Positions 9,093-17,456 of a stretch of 64,000 bases of DNA are shown piece by piece. Position 1 is the first letter of the stretch. The number at the start of each line of letters is the position of its first letter. The DNA lies in the NCBI RefSeq assembly GCF_003627095.1, contig NZ_CP032627.1, positions 186,001 to 250,000 of the forward strand, given 5' to 3'. The notes under the pieces were generated by a model. The model had not been told where the DNA came from, searched no databases, and saw only the letters and a program-made list of their open reading frames with translations. This DNA comes from Lactococcus allomyrinae (GTDB lineage: Bacteria > Bacillota > Bacilli > Lactobacillales > Streptococcaceae). A program made the translations under genes and the position numbers.

Positions 9093-9716
9093 ATGTATAA
9101 AGGAAAACAAAAAATAGAGCTCAAAACGTTGAATGAGCATTTAAACTATATCGTTGTTGGCGGCATTATTGGGCTGCTTATTTTATTAGGGATTAGTGCT
9201 GTATTTACTTTTTTGAGTATAGCGGCCTATGCGGCAAGTGTTGACCATAGTATGTCTGTCGTTGATTATCTCTATAATTCTAATTATAATCATACCGTTC
9301 TCAAATTTATCCTATTCGTCACAGGAGGTCTGGGAATTATTTTATTAGTTGTGACGGTTATTGCTAGTTTTATTTTACTTATGAGAGGAAAGCAATGGCT
9401 TGGAGGGACAATTCTAGGAATAATTACTGTTTCTACATTGTTTTTGTTCTTTGTTCCTGTCAGTCAAACTCAAAAAGTTTACTCCGTTAAAGGGATTCTA
9501 AAAAATGACGTATTTATTGATGGGCGAAATGACTTTACTACCCCTAGTTATAAAAGCGTGGAAGAAGCGAAGCAAAAATTTTTTGATGAGGTTTGGTTTA
9601 GTAGCCCTCAAGAGGTTACTTTTACAACGATTGTCAGTACCAGAAAGGTTTATCAACCTTTAGTCAAGATTGAATTCCCTCAGAAACCTGCCAGTTACAA
9701 TGCGGATAATGAGTAA
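9093..9716 (+). CDS. hypothetical multi-pass membrane protein
   Basis: 207 residues from the ATG after AAAGGTGGGG; a TTG 21 bp upstream is in frame but too close to the ribosome site. Hydrophobic helices lie near residues 18-45, 65-95 and 105-125, followed by an extracellular-looking C-terminal domain of about 80 residues. Transcribed from the element-type promoter at 8937. Function unknown. Confidence 0.6.
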   Translation: MYKGKQKIELKTLNEHLNYIVVGGIIGLLILLGISAVFTFLSIAAYAASVDHSMSVVDYLYNSNYNHTVLKFILFVTGGLGIILLVVTVIASFILLMRGKQWLGGTILGIITVSTLFLFFVPVSQTQKVYSVKGILKNDVFIDGRNDFTTPSYKSVEEAKQKFFDEVWFSSPQEVTFTTIVSTRKVYQPLVKIEFPQKPASYNADNE

Positions 9717-9874
9717 AGCATCTGATAAAGCCTTTCTTTTTGTCAGTGCAATAGAGTTTTGTGGAGATAGATATATATGTACCAAAGAATTGAGCACCAA
9801 AACCTCTTTGCTAAAGCATGATGCTACGGAATTGAGGAAAAATCATAAAAAATAATATTTTGGAGGAGAAAATA

Positions 9875-10185
9875 GATGATTGAAGTTAAACGATGTACCA
9901 ATGATAAATCTAAAGAAGCGTTTGAGATGTACGCTAAAGTTATTAATGAGTTTAAGCCAACACCAGTGCGTTACCGTGGAGATTGGCTTGATATTGAGAA
10001 GAATTACGACATTGATAATAGGGACTGATTCTTACTATCCAAGCGGTCTTAAATTTTATGATAAGAATGGTTATCAATCACTCAAAGAAAGTGAAATTCA
10101 TGAAAATCTTGATATATTTAACGCTTATCAAGATTATAAAGATGTAGATGATATATGGTTAATAAAAAAATTGACTATTAAATGA
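9875..10185 (+). pseudogene. small gene split by a frameshift
   Basis: The ATG at 9875 follows a strong TTGGAGGAG. It reads MIEVKRCTNDKSKEAFEMYA and onward, then stops at 10026 in a GGGAC context. The other frame continues sensibly with GTDSYYPSGLKFYDKNGYQS to 10185. Together they would make about 103 residues. A one-base indel near 10020 explains the break. No function recognised. Either a decayed gene or a sequencing indel. Confidence 0.5.
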
Positions 10186-10197
10186 ATCGAGGGTTAC

Positions 10198-11715
10198 ATG
10201 AGAGAACTCATAATTGATAATTTTGCAGGTGGCGGTGGCGCTTCAACAGGAATAGAAATGGCAATTGGTCGCTCGGTGGATGTTGCGATTAACCATGACC
10301 CGAACGCTATTGCAATGCACAAGGTCAACCATCCGACTACAAGACATTATTGTGAAGATGTTTTTCAAGTTGACCCTCATGAAGCTACGAGAGGTCTCCC
10401 CGTTGCACTTTGCTGGTTTAGTCCTGATTGTAAGCATTTTTCTAAGGCAAAAGGCTCTACACCTGTTTCAAAGAAGATTAGAGGTTTAGCCTGGGTAGCG
10501 GTCAAATGGGCAAAAGCAGTGAAACCGCGGGTCATCATTTTAGAAAATGTTGAAGAATTTCGGACATGGGGACCACTGATAGAAACTGAAAAGGGATTGT
10601 TTCCAGACCCAGCTCACAAAGGCGAAACCTTTGAAGAATTTAAGTATGAGCTAGAAAAATGTGGTTACATCGTTGAATTTAAAGAACTCAGAGCTTGTGA
10701 TTATGGAGCCCCCACGACAAGAAAAAGGCTGTTTCTTATTGCACGTTCGGACGGCAAGCTAATTGTTTTTCCTGAAGCAACTCATGCCCCCAAAGATACT
10801 TTAGAGGTGCTTAGTGGATTAAAGCTTCCTTACCATTCTGCTGCAGAATGCATTGACTGGAATATTCCTGGACAATCTATCTTTGACCGAAAGAAACCAC
10901 TGGCAGAAAATACCATGAAGCGGATTGCCAGAGGTTTACAAAAATTTGTAATTCATAATCCAAACCCTTTTATTGTCAGAATCGGACAAACAGGATTTGG
11001 TGGAGACCGACTTTCCTATTCCTTAGAGCAGTCATTAACCACAATTACCACAAAAGCAGAACACTGTTTGGTTACGCCTACCATTATGGTTAATACCTCT
11101 GGACATCCGGGTTCAAGTGTTACTGAACCACTCAAAACAATTACTACTGGCGGGCATCAGGCACTTATTCAAACCAGTTGGATTAAAGAAGATTACTCCA
11201 AATCCACAGGGACAGATATCAGTAAGCCTGTTGGAACGATTACTGCACAAAGTGTTCATCAAGGTGTTATGTCGGCTTTTCTCTGCAAGCATTATGGCGG
11301 AAATTATCAAGGTGCAGGGATTGATGTCAGAAATCCAACCGATACAATAACGCAGGTTGACCATCATGCATTGGTTGAAGCGTTCCTGATAAAATATTAT
11401 GGCTCGGATACGGGTCAAAGCCTCAATGACCCACTTCACACGATTCCAACTAAGGACCGGTTTGGTTTAGTTAGAATTGAAAATCAAGATTATCGGATAG
11501 TCGATATCACAATGCGGATGTTGCAACCGCATGAGCTTTCTAAAGCCCAAGGATTGCCCGAAGACTACATTATCGACCGAGACCCCGAAGGAAATAAAGT
11601 AAGTAAAGCCGTACAAACCGCAAGAATTGGGAACATGGTGGTTCCACAATGCGCAGAAGCGCTTGTTCGAGCCAACTTACCAGAGTTATGTCAAACCACT
11701 CAAAATTCGAACTGA
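10198..11715 (+). CDS. phage-type C5 cytosine DNA methyltransferase
   Basis: 505 residues. Motif I is DNFAGGGGASTGIEMAIG. Motif IV is WFSPDCKHFSKAKG, with the catalytic Cys in the PDC form used by this phage subgroup instead of PCQ. Motif VI is ENVEEF and motif X is ARIGNMVVPQCAEAL near the end. It transfers a methyl group from SAM to C5 of cytosine in a specific site. The target-recognition region carries five repeats of the form P(L/V)xTITT-x6-LV (about residues 275-425). No restriction enzyme is adjacent, so protection of the element from host restriction is likely. Confidence 0.9.
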   Translation: MRELIIDNFAGGGGASTGIEMAIGRSVDVAINHDPNAIAMHKVNHPTTRHYCEDVFQVDPHEATRGLPVALCWFSPDCKHFSKAKGSTPVSKKIRGLAWVAVKWAKAVKPRVIILENVEEFRTWGPLIETEKGLFPDPAHKGETFEEFKYELEKCGYIVEFKELRACDYGAPTTRKRLFLIARSDGKLIVFPEATHAPKDTLEVLSGLKLPYHSAAECIDWNIPGQSIFDRKKPLAENTMKRIARGLQKFVIHNPNPFIVRIGQTGFGGDRLSYSLEQSLTTITTKAEHCLVTPTIMVNTSGHPGSSVTEPLKTITTGGHQALIQTSWIKEDYSKSTGTDISKPVGTITAQSVHQGVMSAFLCKHYGGNYQGAGIDVRNPTDTITQVDHHALVEAFLIKYYGSDTGQSLNDPLHTIPTKDRFGLVRIENQDYRIVDITMRMLQPHELSKAQGLPEDYIIDRDPEGNKVSKAVQTARIGNMVVPQCAEALVRANLPELCQTTQNSN

Positions 11716-11890
11716 TGCAAAGCTATGGACAACGCTAGATTTAGAGAGAAAAATAAATATCGTTGCATCATGGATTGAACTCATTGAAAATCAACATGTT
11801 AAACTGATGCACATTGATGATGGAACAAGTGATTTTGCTGAAAATTTAGCGAAAGTTCTAACTTGTCCTTTGGAAGATTTATTAGATTAA
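11627..11890 (+). CDS. small ORF overlapping the methyltransferase 3' end
   Basis: The open frame runs from an ATG inside the methyltransferase to 11890 (87 residues). Only the part after about 11700 looks like protein (DLERKINIVASWIELIENQH then VKLMHIDDGTSDFAENLAKV). It may start at a non-ATG codon near 11700, or a frameshift may have removed its start. No family recognised. Confidence 0.35.
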   Translation: MGTWWFHNAQKRLFEPTYQSYVKPLKIRTDAKLWTTLDLERKINIVASWIELIENQHVKLMHIDDGTSDFAENLAKVLTCPLEDLLD

Positions 11891-11928
11891 GGACTTGTTT
11901 TAAGCTCAAAAATTATTTTTGAGATAAT
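11891..11928 (+). promoter_or_regulatory. element-type promoter
   Basis: GGACTTGTTT with GATAAT exactly 32 bp downstream, in TGAGATAATAA. Its start is directly behind the previous stop, and it drives the coiled-coil operon at 11970-13693. Confidence 0.75.
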
Positions 11929-11969
11929 AAAAGTAGAGGCAAAATTTGTTGTTAGAGGAGAAAATACAC

Positions 11970-12800
11970 ATGTTTGGTCAAAAAAAGAAAAATATCTTAG
12001 ATGATTTAAACGAAGAATTGGTAGATAGCGCTGCTGAGGAAACGCAAGAAACACTTGAGGAATTAAAGCATATAGAAGAAACTGACAAAGCGGCGGCGAA
12101 AAAGGTTGAAGACGAACGCCTCCAACAGCAAGCAGAAACAGTACGTCAACAGGCAGAGAATGCCGAACGCCTTCGACATCAAGAAGGGCTTGAGAAGCAA
12201 GAATATTTAGAACGTGAACGACAACAAGCCCGTGAAGCAGCTGAACGTCGCCAAAAAGAATTGGAAGCTAAACAGAGTCATATTACTTCTCCTCAAAAAG
12301 AAAAATTAGATAATTATCTACAACAGTTACAAGTCAAACAAAGTGAGATAGCAAAAACGGTAAATCTGTTTGAGTTAATACCGGCTCTTCATGAAGCGAG
12401 TGAAAGTTCGATTGCAAAGTTTGAAGATGATGAGGTAAGTAAATTAGCTACTGAAATTCAAAAAATGGATAAACGAGTGGAATTGAAAGATAAGGCTAAA
12501 GAAGCATCACGCGCTCGCCAGGAAAAGGAAGTGTCACGTTTAGATGCATTCTATCATGCACAAGAGTTAGAGAGAATTGCCGAAGTTCAGCGCTATATAA
12601 AAAAACAGCGAGAGGAGGAGCAAGAAGCAGTTCGAGATGCTGAAGCAAATACACTGAATCAAACATTACTTGAAATCGAAAATACAGAAACTGAAAAATT
12701 GGATACTTACTCTAAAAATCAAACAGAGCGCATTCGCTTTGAAAAGAAACATTATCAAGAAATGTGTAAAGACTCACTCAACAAGATTTTGGGGAAGTAA
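11970..12800 (+). CDS. long coiled-coil protein
   Basis: 276 residues from the ATG after GAGGAGAAAATACAC. Almost the whole protein is charged heptad repeat (QQAETVRQQAENAERLRHQE and similar), rich in Glu, Gln, Arg and Ala, without membrane segments. No enzymatic domain. It is first in an operon with a short protein and a two-helix membrane protein. A scaffold for a membrane-associated assembly is a reasonable inference. Confidence 0.6.
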   Translation: MFGQKKKNILDDLNEELVDSAAEETQETLEELKHIEETDKAAAKKVEDERLQQQAETVRQQAENAERLRHQEGLEKQEYLERERQQAREAAERRQKELEAKQSHITSPQKEKLDNYLQQLQVKQSEIAKTVNLFELIPALHEASESSIAKFEDDEVSKLATEIQKMDKRVELKDKAKEASRARQEKEVSRLDAFYHAQELERIAEVQRYIKKQREEEQEAVRDAEANTLNQTLLEIENTETEKLDTYSKNQTERIRFEKKHYQEMCKDSLNKILGK

Positions 12801-12822
12801 TTATGAAGGGAAAAATTTCGCT

Positions 12823-12984
12823 ATGACAGCTAAACACCAACAATTTAATTTTTTGCCTAATGACCCACAAAAAAAGAAAGCTACTTTGCGGGACATTACT
12901 ACTAAAGATACAGGATGGTTCCAAAGTGATTTTAAGGCACGTATTGCTGCTCTAGGAAGTCAGGATAATCATGCGACAACGTAA
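12823..12984 (+). CDS. small hypothetical protein
   Basis: A 53-residue protein MTAKHQQFNFLPNDPQKKKA and onward, starting 13 bp after a weak GAAGGG. It overlaps the following gene by 14 bp, indicating coupling. No domain recognised. Confidence 0.45.
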   Translation: MTAKHQQFNFLPNDPQKKKATLRDITTKDTGWFQSDFKARIAALGSQDNHATT

Positions 12985-13693
12985 TAGTAATTATGAAAGT
13001 TCTCACGAAACACAGCGTGGTGCAAGTAAGGCACGCACGGAAGCCATGACGACTTATTTTACTCAGCCTTTAATTACAGTAGATACGCCTGAAACGATTG
13101 CCAAACGTTATCTTCCCGTCTCAGTACTTTCAAGACATGTGGAAGATTTCATGCAAGAAGAACGTGGCGAGGGTTGGGTTATGATAAATGACGAATTGTC
13201 TCAAGAAGAAAACTCACTTTTGTTAATGAAGGAACAATACTATGAGAAATATTTATATTATCAGAGTTTTTATAAAAGTCATGACCGCCGACTGAGCACC
13301 ATGATGCCGCTCATTCGTATGCTTAAACATAGCACTTATGAAGGTTTGGCTGCTAAACAAAAACGAAATTCTATTATTTTTGGAAGTCTGTTAATTCTAA
13401 GCGCATTGATTATTCTCGCACTTTTGCGTGTTGTATTGGCTACACCATATACTTTACTAGCAAGTATATTTGTAGGCTTATTTTTGGGTGTTTTTTTAAT
13501 CTTTCAGTATGCCTACAAGCAAGATGTAGAAGATTTACTCCTGGATGCTGAGGTGCGAGAAGTTTTAAATAAAAAGTTCCAATATATTTTAGGACAAATC
13601 TTTAGAAATGCTGTAAATAATATCCAAGAATTACCAAATGCAGAAGAAAAAATGGGAAAACGGAGTATTTTCCCGACAAAATTTGGGTCATGA
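12971..13693 (+). CDS. two-helix membrane protein
   Basis: 240 residues. A soluble N-terminal part of about 135 residues is followed by two strong membrane helices (SIIFGSLLILSALIILALLR, then TLLASIFVGLFLGVFLIFQY) and a soluble C-terminus. It is the last gene of the coiled-coil operon, ending before the tRNA cluster. Function unknown. Confidence 0.6.
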   Translation: MRQRNSNYESSHETQRGASKARTEAMTTYFTQPLITVDTPETIAKRYLPVSVLSRHVEDFMQEERGEGWVMINDELSQEENSLLLMKEQYYEKYLYYQSFYKSHDRRLSTMMPLIRMLKHSTYEGLAAKQKRNSIIFGSLLILSALIILALLRVVLATPYTLLASIFVGLFLGVFLIFQYAYKQDVEDLLLDAEVREVLNKKFQYILGQIFRNAVNNIQELPNAEEKMGKRSIFPTKFGS

Positions 13694-13752
13694 TAAAATA
13701 ATAATGTGAGATTTTATATCTTTATATCTTTATATCTTTGTACAACTTTTAT

Positions 13753-13773
13753 TCTAGGTACGTTCTCCTAGAA
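13753..13773 (+). other. hairpin ahead of the tRNA cluster
   Basis: TCTAGG pairs with CCTAGA around an 8-base loop, directly before the first tRNA. The preceding 25 bp hold three copies of the octamer ATATCTTT in tandem. It lacks a U-tract, so it looks more like a leader or processing structure than a terminator. Confidence 0.35.
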
Positions 13774-13779
13774 TATCTA

Positions 13780-13851
13780 AGCAGAGTAGAGCAATGGCAG
13801 CTCATCTGGTTCATACCCAGAATTGGTGATGGTTCGAGTCCATCCTCTGCA
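13780..13851 (+). tRNA. tRNA with CAT anticodon (Met type)
   Basis: Cloverleaf by eye: acceptor GCAGAG/CTCTGC, D stem GAGC/GCTC, anticodon stem TCTGG/CCAGA with loop TTCATAC, T stem GATGG/CCATC with TTCGAGT. The anticodon is CAT; elongator Met or a lysidine-modified Ile2 tRNA cannot be told apart here. The terminal acceptor pair is mismatched. No CCA is encoded. Confidence 0.85.
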
Positions 13852-13857
13852 ATTATT

Positions 13858-14425
13858 GTCTCATCTCGGTTATACAGGGCTTGATAACCCTCCGAGAGCC
13901 TTTCTAAGTATGCCCTTAGTGGTGTATGAAAGTAACCTTTGTAAGTTTTAGTGGTGATAACCCCTAAGCGCGAAGATTGAAGCGTGTGAGCGTGAATTTG
14001 CTAGTAAAAGCTAGTGTGAAATGGAAGGTGTGGCAATGTTTTATCACTTTAGTGCATTCTTCTTTTCGGTAGATAGAATTATACGGTGGTTGTTGCGAAA
14101 ACCACAAGCAGCCGTATAGCTCAGTGAGGCTTGCTCTAGCTGGCAAGGAAACCTGAGTATTGCTAAGCAATCTGCTGTGTCGTGAAACTGAGAAATCAGG
14201 GTATAAGAGAAGCGAGAAGTTCAAGTAGCCCAAGACACATACTCATAATAAAAACATTTACTAAATTATATGTTGAAATCTGTATCGGGTGAAAGTTGGG
14301 AGATTTTGTTTCTCGCCCAATCATTAAAAGCAATAGGAGCTAAGAGAGTTGCTACTCTTAGTAGAGCCTGTTGGGATTGTCGCATAATTAAGAGGAGTAA
14401 AACATTGTTTGGAGAAAAACCGGGA
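13858..14425 (+). ncRNA. hairpin-rich non-coding stretch between tRNA genes
   Basis: About 570 nt without a credible ORF. Visible helices: CTCGG/CCGAG (13865, 13892) enclosing AGGG/CCCT with loop CTTGATAA; TTAG-GG/CC-CTAA (13948-13966) with loop TGATAA; ATACGG/CCGTAT (14081, 14112) enclosing TGGTT/AACCA; CTCAG/CTGAG (14120, 14153) enclosing CTTGC/GCAAG. The density of nested perfect stems and repeated TGATAA loops suggests a large structured RNA co-transcribed with the tRNAs. The size is close to that reported for ROOL RNAs, but I cannot match a consensus. Group I introns and RNase P were considered and lack their core motifs. Confidence 0.45.
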
Positions 14426-14434
14426 CAATATTTT

Positions 14435-14523
14435 GGAGAAATAGAATGTAATTTGGTATCAGGCTAGACTTGAAATCTAGCAATCGCAAATGCGGTGTGT
14501 CGGTTCAAATCCGACTTTCTCCT
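14435..14523 (+). tRNA. tRNA-Ser (TGA)
   Basis: Acceptor GGAGAAA/TTTCTCC, anticodon stem GCTAGA/TCTAGC with loop CTTGAAA (anticodon TGA), a long variable arm as in class II tRNAs, and a T loop TTCAAAT. About 89 nt. No CCA encoded. Confidence 0.88.
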
Positions 14524-14600
14524 TTGCCATTGTGGCGCATTTACCTAGTTTTTGTTGTTATTGTTTTGGTAGGAATTTTGCTGAAAATCCTACCTCTCAT

Positions 14601-14673
14601 AGAGAAGTAGCTCAGCGGGGAGAGCAGTGGTTTTACACTCCATATGTCAGCGGTTCAAATCCGTTCTTCTCTA
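14601..14673 (+). tRNA. tRNA-Val (TAC)
   Basis: Acceptor AGAGAAG/CTTCTCT, D stem GCTC/GAGC, anticodon loop TTTACAC giving TAC, T stem AGCGG/CCGTT with TTCAAAT. The anticodon stem has one weak closing pair. Preceded by a hairpin (GGTAGG ... CCTACC at 14570-14596) and followed by another (AAATCTA/TAGATTT), likely processing structures. Confidence 0.82.
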
Positions 14674-14767
14674 TAAGCGTCAAATCTATGCTAGTAGATT
14701 TGGTGGTATTCTAGCAGATGCAATTTAAGAGCGTTCGCTTCCTCTTTGACAAATCGGAAAGACGAAA

Positions 14768-14839
14768 GTGCTTGTAGCTCAATGGTAGAGTGTTGGCTTA
14801 CAGAGCCAAAGGTTGTAGGTTCAAGTCCTACCAAGCATG
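14768..14839 (+). tRNA. tRNA with apparent ACA anticodon (Cys codon UGU)
   Basis: Acceptor GTGCTTG/CAAGCAT, D stem GCTC/GAGT, anticodon stem TTGGC/GCCAA, loop TTACAGA, T stem GTAGG/CCTAC with TTCAAGT. The standard 7-base loop puts ACA at positions 34-36, which reads UGU. Bacterial tRNA-Cys normally carries GCA, and A34 is very rare outside Arg(ACG). The fold is convincing; the amino-acid identity is not. Confidence 0.75.
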
Positions 14840-14874
14840 TAGTTATCATGATGATTTTTGATAGCATAATAACT

Positions 14875-14948
14875 CTGAATATGGCTCAGTTTGGTAGAGC
14901 ACCTGTTTTGGGAACAGGAGAGCGCAGGTTCAAATCCTGCTATTCAGA
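14875..14948 (+). tRNA. tRNA-Pro (TGG)
   Basis: Acceptor CTGAATA/TATTCAG, D stem GCTC/GAGC, anticodon stem CCTGT/ACAGG with loop TTTGGGA (TGG), T stem GCAGG/CCTGC with TTCAAAT. Last of the five-gene tRNA cluster. Confidence 0.88.
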
Positions 14949-15057
14949 TTTTACAAATGGTTTTGCTCAACAGTCAGAGTATCCAAACAAATTTGGGTTG
15001 GATAGGAGTTCGATACTCACACAGAACCACTATATATTTAAGAAAGAAGTAAAAAGG

Positions 15058-15390
15058 ATGAGAGATACAAAATCATTATTGCCTAAATTTGAATATTTCA
15101 AATCTCCGAAAAGCGGAAAACTTAGAAAAGTTAAAAATGGCTATTCTTGGACAGTTATGCTATTTGGAATAATTGTATTATTATTTCGCAGAGAATGGAA
15201 AATTGCGGGTATTGCCGTAGCAATCATTATTGCCTTTTCTGGACTAATGGTCATGTTTCACTTAGATGGAGGCAATGCACTATTGCTTGCAGGTTGGATT
15301 TTTTATGGCTTTAAAGCAAATGAGCAGCGTAAGCATGACTTGCTTAATGCTGGCTATGAATTAGTAGATATGCCAGAGAAAACGGAATAA
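15058..15390 (+). CDS. small membrane protein
   Basis: 110 residues from the ATG after AAAAAGG; the longer open frame upstream runs through tRNA genes and is not coding. Two hydrophobic segments (about residues 31-65 and 72-85) after NGYSWTVMLFGIIVLLFRRE, a pattern like DUF2628 membrane proteins. Ends at a hairpin terminator. Function unknown. Confidence 0.55.
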   Translation: MRDTKSLLPKFEYFKSPKSGKLRKVKNGYSWTVMLFGIIVLLFRREWKIAGIAVAIIIAFSGLMVMFHLDGGNALLLAGWIFYGFKANEQRKHDLLNAGYELVDMPEKTE

Positions 15391-15418
15391 TGTTGCTCAT
15401 GCAGCATTATTTTTTGAA
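15391..15418 (+). terminator. hairpin terminator
   Basis: AATGTTGC and GCAGCATT form a stem just after the stop codon, followed by ATTTTTT. Confidence 0.6.
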
Positions 15419-15426
15419 GAATCAAG

Positions 15427-15597
15427 ATGAATAACAGAAAACTGATTAAAACTCCATCACTACACGAAGGAGATGTATTGAAAGTCAATAACCGGCTGGT
15501 GCGCGTAAAACTTACAGGTGTTGGTTGGAAATATGTTGAGTTAGGAGAGAATTACCATGTCACAGTATCGCAGAAGCAAGAAAAATCAAAAAAATGA
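15427..15597 (+). CDS. small hypothetical protein
   Basis: A 56-residue basic protein (SLHEGDVLKVNNRLVRVKLT, then GVGWKYVEL) that looks like a small beta-barrel. It overlaps the next gene by 41 bp in another frame. No strong ribosome site. Function unknown. Confidence 0.4.
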   Translation: MNNRKLIKTPSLHEGDVLKVNNRLVRVKLTGVGWKYVELGENYHVTVSQKQEKSKK

Positions 15598-16144
15598 AGA
15601 TTATTGGAATCGACCGGTCTTTGAAAAAAATAAAGTTGAAGAAAGAAAGCGAGTTGTTTATCTCAAAGATGAGGAGATAAAGGATAAGAGAGGCAATAAA
15701 AAACATAGCAATCTTTTAATATGGTGGCTTCTATTTTTGATTTTCACGCTTATTCTTATACTTGTAGGAGTCGTAGTTTTCGCAACAAAGACACCGGCAG
15801 GACCGCAAACACAGAAGAATTTTGCGCAAGTAAGTGTAAAGAAAAGTAGCGCTAAGAAACACTTTTCAAGCAAAGATACGATACAATCTTCTAGCTTAGA
15901 TACAACGGAGATGACAGAAACGCAAGAAACACTTCCTAGTTCTTCTAATGTGCCTGAAATGTCATCTAATGCACCATCAGATACACCGACAAGTAGTTCA
16001 GGGAAATATACGTTAAAGACAGTTTCCTCATCAGGAAGAACAAGTATAACTTATTTTGATGATTTACAAAGTGCTATCAATCAGGGAATTGCTTTGGTGA
16101 ATAGTGGACAAGCCATAAATTATTGGGTGACAAACTCAAATTAA
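15557..16144 (+). CDS. single-pass membrane protein with Ser/Thr-rich stalk
   Basis: 195 residues behind TTAGGAGAG. A basic cytoplasmic N-terminus, one membrane helix (LLIWWLLFLIFTLILILVGV, residues 53-72), a Ser/Thr/Pro-rich extracellular stalk (about 90-155) and a small C-terminal domain ending YWVTNSN. The layout suits a surface-displayed or envelope-spanning protein. No family recognised. Confidence 0.6.
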   Translation: MSQYRRSKKNQKNEDYWNRPVFEKNKVEERKRVVYLKDEEIKDKRGNKKHSNLLIWWLLFLIFTLILILVGVVVFATKTPAGPQTQKNFAQVSVKKSSAKKHFSSKDTIQSSSLDTTEMTETQETLPSSSNVPEMSSNAPSDTPTSSSGKYTLKTVSSSGRTSITYFDDLQSAINQGIALVNSGQAINYWVTNSN

Positions 16145-16259
16145 GTTTAATAATACACAATTCGTTACATATTGCTACAAATTGAGACAATTTGTGTTTG
16201 CTTTATGGAACAACACCGAAAAACTCGGTATTTTAATGCCGAGATGAAAGGTGCTTTAC

Positions 16260-16297
16260 TGTTAATTTACCCGACGACTTTTTTCCCATGAGATAAT
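16260..16297 (+). promoter_or_regulatory. element-type promoter within the tnpB left end
   Basis: CCCGAC lies 22 bp upstream of GATAAT, and the -10 region reads TGAGATAATAA. The same promoter is present in the tnpB relic at 48519, so it belongs to the IS copy or was picked up by a common ancestor. Confidence 0.65.
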
Positions 16298-16337
16298 AAG
16301 AGAGGAAGTTGATACTTAACGAAAGGAAGAATAATAA

Positions 16338-17456
16338 ATGGTTATACGAAAAATCGCTCAAAAAATACCTTTCAAACCAACAAAGAAGCAAATTCAGTTC
16401 TTTGCGGATTGTTTTGGTGCGAGAAGATTTGTGTATAACAGCCAAGTTGCTGTATTCAATACTTACTTTGAAGAAAATAAGAAGTTAGTCTATCCTAAAA
16501 TCACAGACCTTAAACATGAGAATGAGTGGTTAAGAGGAAGTGTTGTGCCTGCTCACAGTCTCTCTAATGCACTCATGGATTTTGGTAAAGCTCGTTCTGC
16601 CTACTTCAAAAAGAAAAAGTATTCAAAAAATCGTCCTCGATTTCAAAGCCGTCACGATTACATTCAATCGTTCAGAAATGGAATGCCTCTAAAAACAATT
16701 CGTGAAAACGGACGCTACCAACTTTCAAAGAAGCTAGGATATATTAAAATCCGTAAACGTGACAACCTCCGCTATCCTATTGAACAGATGACCCAATGGA
16801 CAGTCAAGCGTGAGGGCGACAAATACTATATCGTCTTCTTGTTCACGGTTGAAGTTGAAACGCAATCTGAAACCACTGGTGCAGTTGGTATTGACCTTGG
16901 CATTAAAGACTTCGCTATCACATCGGACGGCGAAAAAATAGATTTGCCTGAACAAATCGGAAAACTGGAAGCCAAAGTGATAAAAGAACAGCGTAAACTT
17001 TCACGAAAACAAAAAGGCAAAGGCAAGCAGTCGAACAACTTCTATAAGCAAAAAGCGAAGTTACAAAAGGCTCATGCTAAAGTTCGTCATGTTCGTGAGA
17101 ACTTCCATCATCATGTGTCAAAACAGCTCGTTGAAGAAAACCAATTCATTGCTTTGGAAACATTGAGACCTTCTAATATGATAAAGAACCACAAGCTGGC
17201 TCGTTCGATTGCACGAGCAGGCTGGCGACAATTCACCAATCAGTTGGAATATAAAGCTCAATGGTATGGACGTACCGTACAACACGTGGGGCAATACTAT
17301 GCAAGTTCAAAGACTTGTGGAAATTGTGGCATCATCTATCACGGTCTTAAACTTTCTGAAAGAGAGTGGACGTGTTCAGAGTGCGGCACCCATCATGACA
17401 GAGACCTTAACGCAAGCCAAAACATTCTCAAAGAAGCACAACGATTAGCTTCTTAA
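16338..17456 (+). CDS. tnpB: TnpB RNA-guided nuclease
   Basis: 372 residues, the usual TnpB length. An N-terminal helical/HTH part is followed by the RuvC motifs: [11 protein letters not shown] (Asp), [12 protein letters not shown] (Glu) and [12 protein letters not shown] (Asp), all intact. Between II and III lies a CxxC...CxxC zinc finger (CGNCG ... CSECG). Known family members use a right-end-derived RNA to cut DNA next to a TAM and help the IS persist. The start follows GAAAGGAAG. Confidence 0.92.
   Translation: MVIRKIAQKIPFKPTKKQIQFFADCFGARRFVYNSQVAVFNTYFEENKKLVYPKITDLKHENEWLRGSVVPAHSLSNALMDFGKARSAYFKKKKYSKNRPRFQSRHDYIQSFRNGMPLKTIRENGRYQLSKKLGYIKIRKRDNLRYPIEQMTQWTVKREGDKYYIVFLFTVEVETQSETTGAVGIDLGIKDFAITSDGEKIDLPEQIGKLEAKVIKEQRKLSRKQKGKGKQSNNFYKQKAKLQKAHAKVRHVRENFHHHVSKQLVEENQFIALETLRPSNMIKNHKLARSIARAGWRQFTNQLEYKAQWYGRTVQHVGQYYASSKTCGNCGIIYHGLKLSEREWTCSECGTHHDRDLNASQNILKEAQRLAS

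Noticed and set aside
9670-9855. 61-codon open frame after the membrane protein gene
   Set aside because: Begins inside the preceding gene without a ribosome site, and the translation has no protein-like pattern.
11893-11925. GGACTTGTTT as an ordinary -35 box
   Set aside because: The distance to GATAAT is far beyond 16-18 bp (TTGTTT lies 22 bp upstream), constant in all copies, so it is treated as a separate regulatory block.
13858-14425. Group I intron, RNase P RNA or tmRNA in the tRNA cluster gap
   Set aside because: No P/Q/R/S group I core, no RNase P core (GAGGAAAGTCC type) and no tmRNA tag frame could be found.
14746-15057. Upstream part of the open frame reaching 15390
   Set aside because: It runs through two tRNA genes; the protein starts at 15058.
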